This document shows positions 7,418-13,667 of a stretch of DNA of 13,667 nucleotides, one piece after another. Position 1 is the stretch's first letter. Every line of letters starts with the position of its first letter. The stretch comes from Flavobacterium psychrophilum. Its GTDB lineage: Bacteria > Bacteroidota > Bacteroidia > Flavobacteriales > Flavobacteriaceae. The stretch covers positions 1 through 13,667 of the forward strand of contig QFQM01000117.1 in the NCBI GenBank assembly GCA_003243255.1, written 5' to 3'. A program made the position numbers and the translations under genes. The notes under the pieces were generated by a model. That model was not told the DNA's origin, searched no databases, and was given only the letters and a program-made list of their open reading frames with translations.

Positions 7418-7440
7418 AATCATTTAGACAATAAATGATT
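7418..7440. repeat. AT-rich palindrome, possible operator
   Basis: AATCATTTA and TAAATGATT form perfect 9-bp half-sites separated by GACAA. The site lies about 205 bases upstream of the MauE-like ATG and 327 bases upstream of the SET ATG. It could be a binding site for a dimeric regulator of either gene, or a small structured RNA element; no regulator gene is present in the window. Confidence 0.35.
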
Positions 7441-7639
7441 TATATCAATTGCAAACGGCTGTTAGGGGTTTACGGTTGGGACACGAGGAGAGTAGTAACA
7501 CACGATCGTAGAAAAGGCGAGAACGAGAGATGATTAGTAAAACACACAAGCGATCATCAGCGCCTTATAAAGATAATATCCTATATGAAAACAGCAAAAT
7601 ATTTATCTGCAACGGGTTTGCATTAGCTATTATGAAGGT

Positions 7640-7669
7640 TTTGTCCTACTGGCTTCAAAATTATGTTTT
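7640..7669 (+). promoter_or_regulatory. Candidate promoter for the SET gene
   Basis: TTTG at 7640-7643 and TATGTTTT at 7662-7669 are 18 bases apart, close to the Bacteroidota pattern TTTG / TAnnTTTG and the same as the candidate before susC. Transcription would begin near 7676, giving a leader of about 90 bases. Identified by eye only. Confidence 0.4.
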
Positions 7670-7766
7670 GCTTTCGGGCAAGGCTTGTTGGCTGAAACGA
7701 TGTAGTAACAGCTAATAATAATTATCTTCGCCGCCTTAATTAAGATCACCAATAAGCGATTTTAGA

Positions 7767-8312
7767 ATGGCACTACTTGAAAAGCAATTGACGGTAAAGA
7801 AATCCACTATCCCCGATTCCGGAAAAGGGTTGTTTACCAAAAAGTTTATCCCAAAAGGTACCCGTATTGTTGAGTACAAAGGCAAGGCTTCTACCTGGAA
7901 AGATGTGGATCACAGCGGAGGCAATAATGGTTATATCTATTATGTAAGCCGCAACTTCGTACTGGATGCGCAACACGATAAAACGGCGCTGGGGCGCTAT
8001 GCCAACGATGCTCGTGGTATTGGCCGGGTAAAAGGCATCAGCAATAACAGCCACTATATCACTGAGGGTAACAGGGTATTTATTGAGTCGCTTAAGGATA
8101 TTCCTGCCCGTGGAGAAATTCTGGTAAGCTATGGTCCTGAATACTGGGAAGTTATCAAGCACAACCGGAAGATCGATATAGCTAATGAAAAGGAGCGCCT
8201 GAAAAAAGAAAAGGCCGGCAAATCGGTTACCAGGAAAGCAAAAGGCAAGACCAAGGGCGCAGTTCCTAAAAAGAAACAGGCTAAAAAGACGAAAAAGGCT
8301 ACCAAGCGCTAA
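7767..8312 (+). CDS. SET-domain protein with lysine-rich histone-like C-terminal tail
   Basis: The 181-residue protein has a SET protein-lysine methyltransferase core at about residues 6-130. Visible motifs are GKGLFTKKFIPKGTRIVEYKG (20 to 39), the RYANDARG segment (77-84) in the place of the RFxNH motif that binds S-adenosylmethionine, and DIPARGEILVSYGPEYW (111-127) whose Tyr122 fits the conserved catalytic tyrosine. The YxxG and NH elements are modified (AND instead of NHS), as in many small bacterial SET proteins. Residues about 136-181 are extremely basic, mostly Lys with Ala, Gly, Thr and Pro, resembling histone H1-like tails and suggesting nucleic-acid binding or self-methylation. No signal peptide is present, so it is cytoplasmic. 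Family assignment is strong; the methylated target is unknown. It opens a run of five co-directional genes, 36 bases before the next. Confidence 0.9.
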   Translation: MALLEKQLTVKKSTIPDSGKGLFTKKFIPKGTRIVEYKGKASTWKDVDHSGGNNGYIYYVSRNFVLDAQHDKTALGRYANDARGIGRVKGISNNSHYITEGNRVFIESLKDIPARGEILVSYGPEYWEVIKHNRKIDIANEKERLKKEKAGKSVTRKAKGKTKGAVPKKKQAKKTKKATKR

Positions 8313-8348
8313 TGCTGTATTTATCTGGTACCATCAATACCATGTATT

Positions 8349-8579
8349 ATGGAAGATTATATCATTAATGTCGGGAAGATCGAGGAGCTGCAAATGATCA
8401 ATGATATTGACGGGTTGGACAGTATTTTTCAGCGTGCCAAAAGGATTCTCGTAGGTGGTGGAATTGTAGCACTGGTCCGGCAACAGCGTTCGGGACAGGT
8501 TGACAGATTCGATGAGTTTTCCAATCTCGAAGATTTTGAGGCTTACAAGAAAAATGTATATAAGTATTTAAACCAATAA
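8349..8579 (+). CDS. Small conserved-looking hypothetical protein (76 aa)
   Basis: I do not recognise a named domain. The product is acidic in its first third (MEDYIINVGKIEELQMINDI), has a short glycine-rich hydrophobic strand in the middle (ILVGGGIVALV) and ends in a charged helix (NLEDFEAYKKNVYKYL). There is no signal peptide or transmembrane segment, so it is probably a small globular cytoplasmic protein. The compact alternating pattern and tight position, 36 bases after the SET gene and 14 bases before the ydcF-like gene, argue that it is real and co-transcribed. Proteins of this general look occur in related Bacteroidota, but that is from memory and not checked. Confidence 0.72.
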   Translation: MEDYIINVGKIEELQMINDIDGLDSIFQRAKRILVGGGIVALVRQQRSGQVDRFDEFSNLEDFEAYKKNVYKYLNQ

Positions 8580-8593
8580 CCGCAGGCAGTTAT

Positions 8594-9241
8594 ATGATCA
8601 CTGACGAAGTTATTGCTCTGGCACAGCAGCTTTGGGATTATCACCATATGCAGCATGCACCGGAAAAGTCGGATTGCATTTTTGTGCTGGGCAGCCATGA
8701 CCTGCGTGTAGCCAACAGGGGCGCCGAGCTTTACCTACAAGGATGGGCGCCCCTGTTGATCTTCTCCGGCGGGCTGGGCAATGTGACCAAAGGTATCTGG
8801 ACTGAAACTGAAGCTGATCAATTTGCCGCCATCGCGATCAATATGGGTGTTCCTCCCGATGCTATCCTGGTAGAAAACCAATCTACCAATACCGGTGAGA
8901 ACATCACTTTTACCCAAAGGCTATTACATGAAAGGGGCCTTGATCCCCAATCGTTTATCGTGGTGCAGAAGCCTTATATGGAGCGCAGGAGCTATGCCAC
9001 TTTTAAAAAGCACTGGCCTGATAAGAAACTGCTCGTAACTTCTCCCCAGTTATCCTTCACTGCCTATCCCAATGCTGAGATTCCCATGGAAAGGGTAATC
9101 AATATTATGGTGGGTGATCTTCAACGGATTAAAATTTACCCTGAGAAAGGGTTCCAGATCTACCAGGAAATACCCTCCCCCATCTGGCAGGCGTATGAGC
9201 AGCTGGTAGCGTTAGGATTTGATAAGCATCTGGTAAAGTAA
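8594..9241 (+). CDS. YdcF family protein (DUF218)
   Basis: The 215-residue protein has the Rossmann-like DUF218 fold shared with E. coli YdcF, SanA and ElyC. Motifs in order: DCIFVLGS (27-34), LIFSGG (55-60), the acidic ETEAD (71-75), the strongly conserved ENQSTNTGEN (94-103), IVVQKPYMERRS (122-133) and LLVTSPQLSF (146-155). It has no signal peptide or membrane segment, so it resembles cytoplasmic YdcF, reported to bind S-adenosylmethionine, more than the membrane-anchored SanA/ElyC forms linked to envelope integrity. A shared link to S-adenosylmethionine with the upstream SET protein is tempting but speculative. It starts 14 bases after the small hypothetical gene, with no strong ribosome-binding site. 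Biochemical activity is unknown. Confidence 0.9.
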   Translation: MITDEVIALAQQLWDYHHMQHAPEKSDCIFVLGSHDLRVANRGAELYLQGWAPLLIFSGGLGNVTKGIWTETEADQFAAIAINMGVPPDAILVENQSTNTGENITFTQRLLHERGLDPQSFIVVQKPYMERRSYATFKKHWPDKKLLVTSPQLSFTAYPNAEIPMERVINIMVGDLQRIKIYPEKGFQIYQEIPSPIWQAYEQLVALGFDKHLVK

Positions 9242-9284
9242 GTAAAAGCTTACCTGCTGCAATCCTTATCTTTAAGGGACCAAA

Positions 9285-11234
9285 ATGTTTTACATGAGAT
9301 CCCTTTCTGTTATCCTGCTTCTGATCGCTACTTCATTTGTTGCATTTGCACAGCCTACTCAAAAGCCGCCGTTGCACGGCAAACACTGGATGGCTATTAC
9401 AGGTAAGCCGCTGGCTGCTACAGCTGGTAGCATCATTTTTCAGCGTGGAGGGAATGCTGTAGACGCGGCCTGCGCCATGCTGGCTGCCACCTGCACTATG
9501 TGGGATGTGCTGAGCTGGGGTGGTGAAACGCAGACTTTGATCTATAATCCTAAAACTAAGAAAGTAATTGGCCTGAATGCGCTTGGGGTAGCTCCAACCG
9601 GTGCTACTGCTGAGTTCTTCAAAAGCAAGGGGTATAACTTTCCTCCCGAATATGGTCCGCTGGCTGCTACCACTCCCGGAACACCCGGCGGCCTTTGTTA
9701 TATGCTGGCTGAGTATGGTACCATGAGTCTGAAAGAAGTATTGGCTCCCGCTATGCAAATGGCGGCCGGTTATCCTATTGAGGCGCAAACTGCTAACAGC
9801 ATCGAGCGTGGCAAGGCCCGTATCAAAGAATGGCCTTATAGCAAGGCTGTTTTCCTGACGCATGCCGGCTCACAAAGGGAAGCGCCTGAAGCGGGTGAAA
9901 TTTTTGTGCAGGCCGACTTACTGGCCACGCTTCAGAAAATGGTGGATGCTGAGCAGGCGGCGCTTAAACAAAAGAAGAGCAGAAAGGAAGCTATCATGGC
10001 AGCTTTTGACCGCTTTTATAAGGGTGATATCGCCAAAGAGTTTGTGCGTGGTAGCCAGGAACAAGGCGGCTTGCATACACTGCAGGACCTGGCCAACTGG
10101 AAACCTATATGGGAAGAACCTCTTCAAACGAATTACAAAGGGATCGATGTATATAAGTTGTCGCAATGGACGCAGGGGCCTATGTTGTTACAAAGCCTGA
10201 ATATACTGGAGAACTTCGACCTGAAAAGCATGGGGTATAACAGTACTCAATATATTCATACGTTGTATCAAACTATGAATCTCACATTTGCCGACCGTGA
10301 TTTTTATTATGGTGATCCTTATGTGGCTCCAGACGAACCTATGAAAGGCTTATTAAGCAAAGCGTATGCAAAGGAGCGGGCCAAACTGATCAAGGCTGAT
10401 AAGAATGATGCATTGGCCGGCCCCGGTGATCCTTATGTTTTTGAAGGCAAGAAGAACCCTTATGTCGAACTACTCAAACAAAGGGGGTATAAACTCGATA
10501 CCAGTGGTGGTCAACGCAATTTTGTTCCCTCGCATGATGTGCGTACAGGGATGAACTTATCGACCATGACTTCTCCTGATGCATTAGTCGCCAACCCGGA
10601 AAGTTCTACGGACAGTGCTTATCTCGATCGCCTGTGGCGTGGTACTACTTCGGTGGAAGCTGCAGACGAAGAGGGCTGGGTGGTATCCATCACGCCCAGC
10701 GGGGGATGGTTACCAGCTTGTATTGCCGGCCGCACCGGTGTAGGCATGAGCCAGCGTATGCAAAGTTTTGTCTTGGATTCTGCGCTGAATCCTTTTAATG
10801 TAGTGCGCCCCGGGCAACGGCCACGGGTAACGCTCACGCCCTCACTGGCCTTGAAGGATGGCAAACCTTTCCTGTCATTTGCCGTGCAAGGCGGGGATAC
10901 GCAGGACCAGAACCTGCTGCAATGTTTCCTGAATGTTGTAGAGTTTGGCATGACCGCACAGCAGGCAGCTGAAGCCGCTAACATTAACAGTAATCAACTT
11001 TGGCTCTCTCTGGGAGGAACAAAAATAGCAGACCGGCAGCCAAAGCCGGGTCATCTTTTATTGAACAACAGAACTCCCGAATCTGTACGTACTGCCCTAA
11101 AACAGATGGGTTATACGCTCTCATTCGACGACCGCAGCAGCGGCCCCATCAACCTGATCTTTTTTGATTGGAAGCATGGTAGTCTATGGGGTGGCAGCAG
11201 TAATAACGGCGAAGATTACGGTATTGGCTGGTAA
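9285..11234 (+). CDS. Exported gamma-glutamyltransferase-family Ntn-hydrolase
   Basis: The 649-residue product carries a signal peptide (RSLSVILLLIATSFVAFAQ). ATG 9285 has AAGGGA just upstream; ATG 9294 is a possible alternative start. The GGT fold is seen in FQRGGNAVDAACAMLA (about 52-67), PLAATTPGTPGGLCYML (125-141) and LTFADRDFYYGDP (333-345). The autocleavage site is RGTTSVEAADEEG: Thr454 would become the N-terminal nucleophile of the small subunit. The end, GGSSNNGEDYGIGW, also fits. Family members hydrolyse or transfer gamma-glutamyl groups, from glutathione and related peptides, in the periplasm. The RExAP motif whose Arg binds the gamma-glutamyl carboxylate in E. coli GGT (Arg114) appears here as LGVAP, so the substrate may differ and the enzyme may resemble the divergent YwrD-like groups or act as another Ntn amidase. 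It follows the ydcF-like gene by 43 bases. Confidence 0.9.
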   Translation: MFYMRSLSVILLLIATSFVAFAQPTQKPPLHGKHWMAITGKPLAATAGSIIFQRGGNAVDAACAMLAATCTMWDVLSWGGETQTLIYNPKTKKVIGLNALGVAPTGATAEFFKSKGYNFPPEYGPLAATTPGTPGGLCYMLAEYGTMSLKEVLAPAMQMAAGYPIEAQTANSIERGKARIKEWPYSKAVFLTHAGSQREAPEAGEIFVQADLLATLQKMVDAEQAALKQKKSRKEAIMAAFDRFYKGDIAKEFVRGSQEQGGLHTLQDLANWKPIWEEPLQTNYKGIDVYKLSQWTQGPMLLQSLNILENFDLKSMGYNSTQYIHTLYQTMNLTFADRDFYYGDPYVAPDEPMKGLLSKAYAKERAKLIKADKNDALAGPGDPYVFEGKKNPYVELLKQRGYKLDTSGGQRNFVPSHDVRTGMNLSTMTSPDALVANPESSTDSAYLDRLWRGTTSVEAADEEGWVVSITPSGGWLPACIAGRTGVGMSQRMQSFVLDSALNPFNVVRPGQRPRVTLTPSLALKDGKPFLSFAVQGGDTQDQNLLQCFLNVVEFGMTAQQAAEAANINSNQLWLSLGGTKIADRQPKPGHLLLNNRTPESVRTALKQMGYTLSFDDRSSGPINLIFFDWKHGSLWGGSSNNGEDYGIGW

Positions 11235-11342
11235 TGTGGTAAAGGGATTTGGTACCGGGCATGTGACAATTGGTATAACCTATTTTTTGCGTAGGTTGGG
11301 GAATACTAATTTGCCGCATCTCGTTAATCTTAAATTATTCCC

Positions 11343-13640
11343 ATGTCCATTATTAAGTTGCCTATACTGCTCCTAACCTTTGGCCTGCTATTACCGGACT
11401 TATTGCAAAGCCAAACTCCTACCCTTACTCCTCAACAAACCAAACGCCTGGCCGATGCGGGTAAGTTATGGGGGTATATTAAATATTTTCATCCTTATTT
11501 GCAGTATAAAAGCATCAACTGGGACTCGGCTTTTGCTGCTGCCGTGCCCAATATTATCGAGGCTACTGATAAAGCCAGTTATGTAAAGGCCCTGCAACCA
11601 TGGCTGGATGTTTTGCATGATCCAATTACTGCTGTGGTACCGGGGATGGCAACTGGCGCACAGTTTAGCAAGGAAAATCCCTCTCCTACTCTTGCTACTA
11701 AAGACAGTATTTTATTTGTAACTATCAGGAACCTGAAGGATCTGGACAACTGGCAACTCGCCATATCGACGTTGCAGAAAATACCCCGCCAGCTTTCGGA
11801 CGTTCGTTATCTCATATTTGACCTGCGTCCAACGCAACCTTATGCCTGGGCCGATCTGGGTGGGCTTCTTGATTATGGTAACATTGAAGCCGGCCTGTGT
11901 AGCGGCACCTTATACAAGCCCTCCACCCGTTCTATCGTGCATGATGGTTTCGTGCCTGAGCGTGGGGGTAGTTCCGGCGGTTATTCTTCTTTTTTCAAGT
12001 TCAACCAGATCAGCACGATTAACGGTACACAAAAGAATCCCGTGCCGATTGCTTTTCTTGTCAATGAAAATATGCCTTTGCCGGCCATAGCACTTACACT
12101 ACAGGATGCAGGGAAGGCACTCATAGTTAGTGAAGGAGCGTTGAACCTCGGCAATTCAAACCTTGCTATGCGGTACAGCATTGCAGATAGTGTGATCATC
12201 AGTTTACGCACTGGTGAAGTGGTAAGAAAAAATGGTAAAACGGCTATCACTCCGAATGCTGTTTTGGAAAAACAATCCGACCTCCAGGTAAATCTCGACA
12301 AAACAGTTGCCTTACTGAAAGCCGGCATTCCTGCTCCTACTGAAGGTCGCGAGACACTGCCCCTGGAAAGTCTTCCTAAAATGGCTGGTTATCCTAATGA
12401 TAAGCGTTATCCTTCGCTGGGTAATCGCGTATTGGCAGCTGCCAAGATCTACACTGTTATCAATACTTTCTTTGTCAACAAGAAGCTGATGGATGAGAGC
12501 TGGGATAAGGTTTATGAACAATACCTTCCTCGTTTTGTAGCTGCCCGGGACTCCATGGAATATGCGCAGGCTGTAGCAGAAATGTATGCTCACATTCAGG
12601 ATGGTCATGGTTTTATCAGCAGCCCGGTAAGCGCAACCAGAAAGTTTGTTGGACAGGGTGTCTCTCCTTCTGTATATGGAAGGGTGATAGATAATAAGTT
12701 TGTGATCACGGCTTTGGTTGTAGACAGTGTTGCTAAAAAGGAAGGGCTGGCTGTGGGCGATGTTATTCTTAGTATTAACGGCAAGGATATACTTAAACTG
12801 ATCGATGAGCAACGTCCTTATCAGGCTGCGAGTAATTATGTAACGCAGACCAGCTACATCACTAATTTCCTGCTTTGCGGTGATGATGGCTCTACAGCTG
12901 CTCTTAAAATAATGGACAAGGATAATAAGGTAAAAGAAGTGGCAGTTACCCGTAAGCGTGCTTATAACAAACCTTTCTGGGAAAAAAAACGGGTAGAGAA
13001 TGCAGGACCTATATTCAAGCTATTGAGCCCTGAGATTGGTTATGTAGATATGGAGCGTTTGGAAAGTAACATGATCGATTCCATGCTGACCACTTTTAAA
13101 AATACCAAAGGGTTTATCATGGACATGCGGGGCTATCCAAAGGGAACTGCCTGGGGCCTGGCACCTCGCCTGAGCACTAAAAATATATTGGACGGTGCAT
13201 TGTTCACGCGGCTACAGCCTTCTGTACCAGATATTTCTGCAGATGGCAATGAGGTAAGTGCGACTACCACTACCGTATCGTTCATGCAAAAGCTACCGAC
13301 TACCACTGATTGGCGTTATACCGGCAAAACGGTGATGCTGATGAATGAGACTACGCAGAGTCAGGCTGAACACAGTGGACTGTTCTTTAAAGCCGCCAAT
13401 AATACTACCTTTATTGGCAGCCAAACAGCGGGCGCCAATGGCGATGTAACGAACTTTAATATCCCTGGCTTCACCAATCTTTCGTTCAGTGGTCAGAACG
13501 TGAGTTATCCTAACGGTCAGACCATGCAGCGTAAGGGGCTTGTACCTGATATCGTTGTAAAGCCAACTATCAAGGGCATCCGGGCGGGTAAGGACGAAGT
13601 GCTGGAAAGGGCTGTGGTGTTCTTGAAGACAGGAAAATAA
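11343..13640 (+). CDS. Exported S41 family peptidase with PDZ domain and duplicated S41-like half
   Basis: The 765-residue protein has a signal peptide (about 1-24). The C-terminal copy is a full S41 protease: helical N-domain (362-420), DGHGF with His422, PDZ domain (about 432-535, LAVGDVILSINGKD), FIMDMRG (591-597), TQSQAEHSG with candidate nucleophile Ser673, SQTAGANG, and the GLVPDIVV end. No Lys occupies the usual GKG position, so a tricorn-like Ser/His arrangement is more likely than a CtpA Ser-Lys dyad. The N-terminal half (about 34-330) repeats the same plan, RLADAGKLWGYIKYFH to YLIFDLR to IAFLVNENMPLPA, but lacks the catalytic residues and the PDZ. It probably degrades or trims periplasmic peptides. 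It follows the GGT-like gene by 108 bases, with a weak promoter-like TTTG-N17-TAATTTG at 11286-11313. Confidence 0.9.
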   Translation: MSIIKLPILLLTFGLLLPDLLQSQTPTLTPQQTKRLADAGKLWGYIKYFHPYLQYKSINWDSAFAAAVPNIIEATDKASYVKALQPWLDVLHDPITAVVPGMATGAQFSKENPSPTLATKDSILFVTIRNLKDLDNWQLAISTLQKIPRQLSDVRYLIFDLRPTQPYAWADLGGLLDYGNIEAGLCSGTLYKPSTRSIVHDGFVPERGGSSGGYSSFFKFNQISTINGTQKNPVPIAFLVNENMPLPAIALTLQDAGKALIVSEGALNLGNSNLAMRYSIADSVIISLRTGEVVRKNGKTAITPNAVLEKQSDLQVNLDKTVALLKAGIPAPTEGRETLPLESLPKMAGYPNDKRYPSLGNRVLAAAKIYTVINTFFVNKKLMDESWDKVYEQYLPRFVAARDSMEYAQAVAEMYAHIQDGHGFISSPVSATRKFVGQGVSPSVYGRVIDNKFVITALVVDSVAKKEGLAVGDVILSINGKDILKLIDEQRPYQAASNYVTQTSYITNFLLCGDDGSTAALKIMDKDNKVKEVAVTRKRAYNKPFWEKKRVENAGPIFKLLSPEIGYVDMERLESNMIDSMLTTFKNTKGFIMDMRGYPKGTAWGLAPRLSTKNILDGALFTRLQPSVPDISADGNEVSATTTTVSFMQKLPTTTDWRYTGKTVMLMNETTQSQAEHSGLFFKAANNTTFIGSQTAGANGDVTNFNIPGFTNLSFSGQNVSYPNGQTMQRKGLVPDIVVKPTIKGIRAGKDEVLERAVVFLKTGK

Positions 13641-13667
13641 CCAACCTAATATTGCAAATGCTGAACA

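Larger units (their letters stand above)
7214..7766. other. Divergent intergenic region between the MauE-like and SET genes
   Basis: No convincing gene is visible in these 553 bases. A 61-codon open frame at 7530-7715 has no recognisable family and contains a candidate promoter inside it. A 23-bp palindrome lies at 7418 and a promoter candidate for the SET gene at 7640. No clear promoter for the MauE-like gene could be picked out by eye. Confidence 0.6.

Noticed and set aside
7530..7715. 61-codon plus-strand open frame upstream of the SET gene
   Set aside because: No family resemblance, unusual composition, no ribosome-binding site, and a good promoter candidate lies inside it at 7640-7669.
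8324..8341. Small TGGTA/TACCA inverted repeat after the SET gene
   Set aside because: A 5-bp stem without a T-run is too weak to call a terminator.
9238..9253. GTAAG/CTTAC hairpin at the end of the ydcF-like gene
   Set aside because: Only 5 bp, AT-rich and without a T-tract; likely chance.
1..13667. CRISPR arrays, tRNA or rRNA genes, insertion sequences
   Set aside because: No regularly spaced repeats, cloverleaf-like sequences, rRNA motifs or transposase frames were seen by eye.
13658..13667. ATG at 13658 as the start of a further gene
   Set aside because: Only three codons remain before the edge, too little to support a gene.

Overview
This window most likely comes from a member of the Bacteroidota, probably a Chitinophagaceae-like soil or plant-associated bacterium. 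The evidence is a SusC/SusD pair with an N-terminal STN domain next to a FecR anti-sigma factor, a MauE/DoxX membrane protein beside a DUF6520-like small secreted protein, promoter-like TTTG-N18-TATGTTT boxes, and a general lack of strong Shine-Dalgarno sequences. Species cannot be fixed from the sequence.

Layout. (1) 1-398, minus strand: the middle part of a sensor histidine kinase (coiled coil and H-box), running off the left edge and cut at its 5' side. (2) 387-890, plus strand: the C-terminal half of a FecR-type anti-sigma factor, also cut at its 5' side. The two fragments point away from each other and meet at about 384-398, over a short sequence that fits both. This is a rearrangement or an assembly chimera. 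(3) 891-1160: two tandem hairpins with T-rich tails, then a candidate promoter. (4) 1161-6012: susC (GTG start), then after 1 base susD, whose frame is broken by an in-frame TAA at 5872; the missing 45 C-terminal codons continue in the same frame to a natural stop. (5) 6013-6390: no gene, but a strong minus-strand terminator, a leader-like motif with a three-codon ORF, and palindromes. (6) 6391-7213, minus strand: a MauE-like membrane protein followed by a small exported Cys-rich DUF6520-like protein, with a hairpin between them. (7) 7214-7766: divergent intergenic region with an AT-rich palindrome and a candidate promoter. (8) 7767-13640, plus strand: SET-domain protein with a lysine-rich histone-like tail, a 76-residue conserved-looking hypothetical protein, a YdcF/DUF218 protein, an exported gamma-glutamyltransferase-like protein, and an exported S41 peptidase.

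How the genes work together. FecR, SusC (with STN) and SusD form the usual trans-envelope signalling and TonB-dependent uptake module. Its ECF sigma gene is not in the window and would have lain upstream of the FecR break. With susD truncated, the uptake pair may be non-functional in this strain unless the stop is a sequencing error. The MauE/DUF6520-like pair looks like a small redox-related envelope cassette of unknown function. The five right-hand genes are co-directional with gaps of 36, 14, 43 and 108 bases and may be partly co-transcribed, but they share no obvious pathway. The last two are Ntn-type and serine-type hydrolases acting outside the cytoplasm.

Most worth a second look: the susD nonsense codon, the kinase/FecR junction, the MauE/DUF6520-like cassette, the SET protein with its basic tail, the GGT-like enzyme lacking the usual substrate-binding arginine, and the S41 protein built from an apparently dead and an apparently live copy of the same fold.
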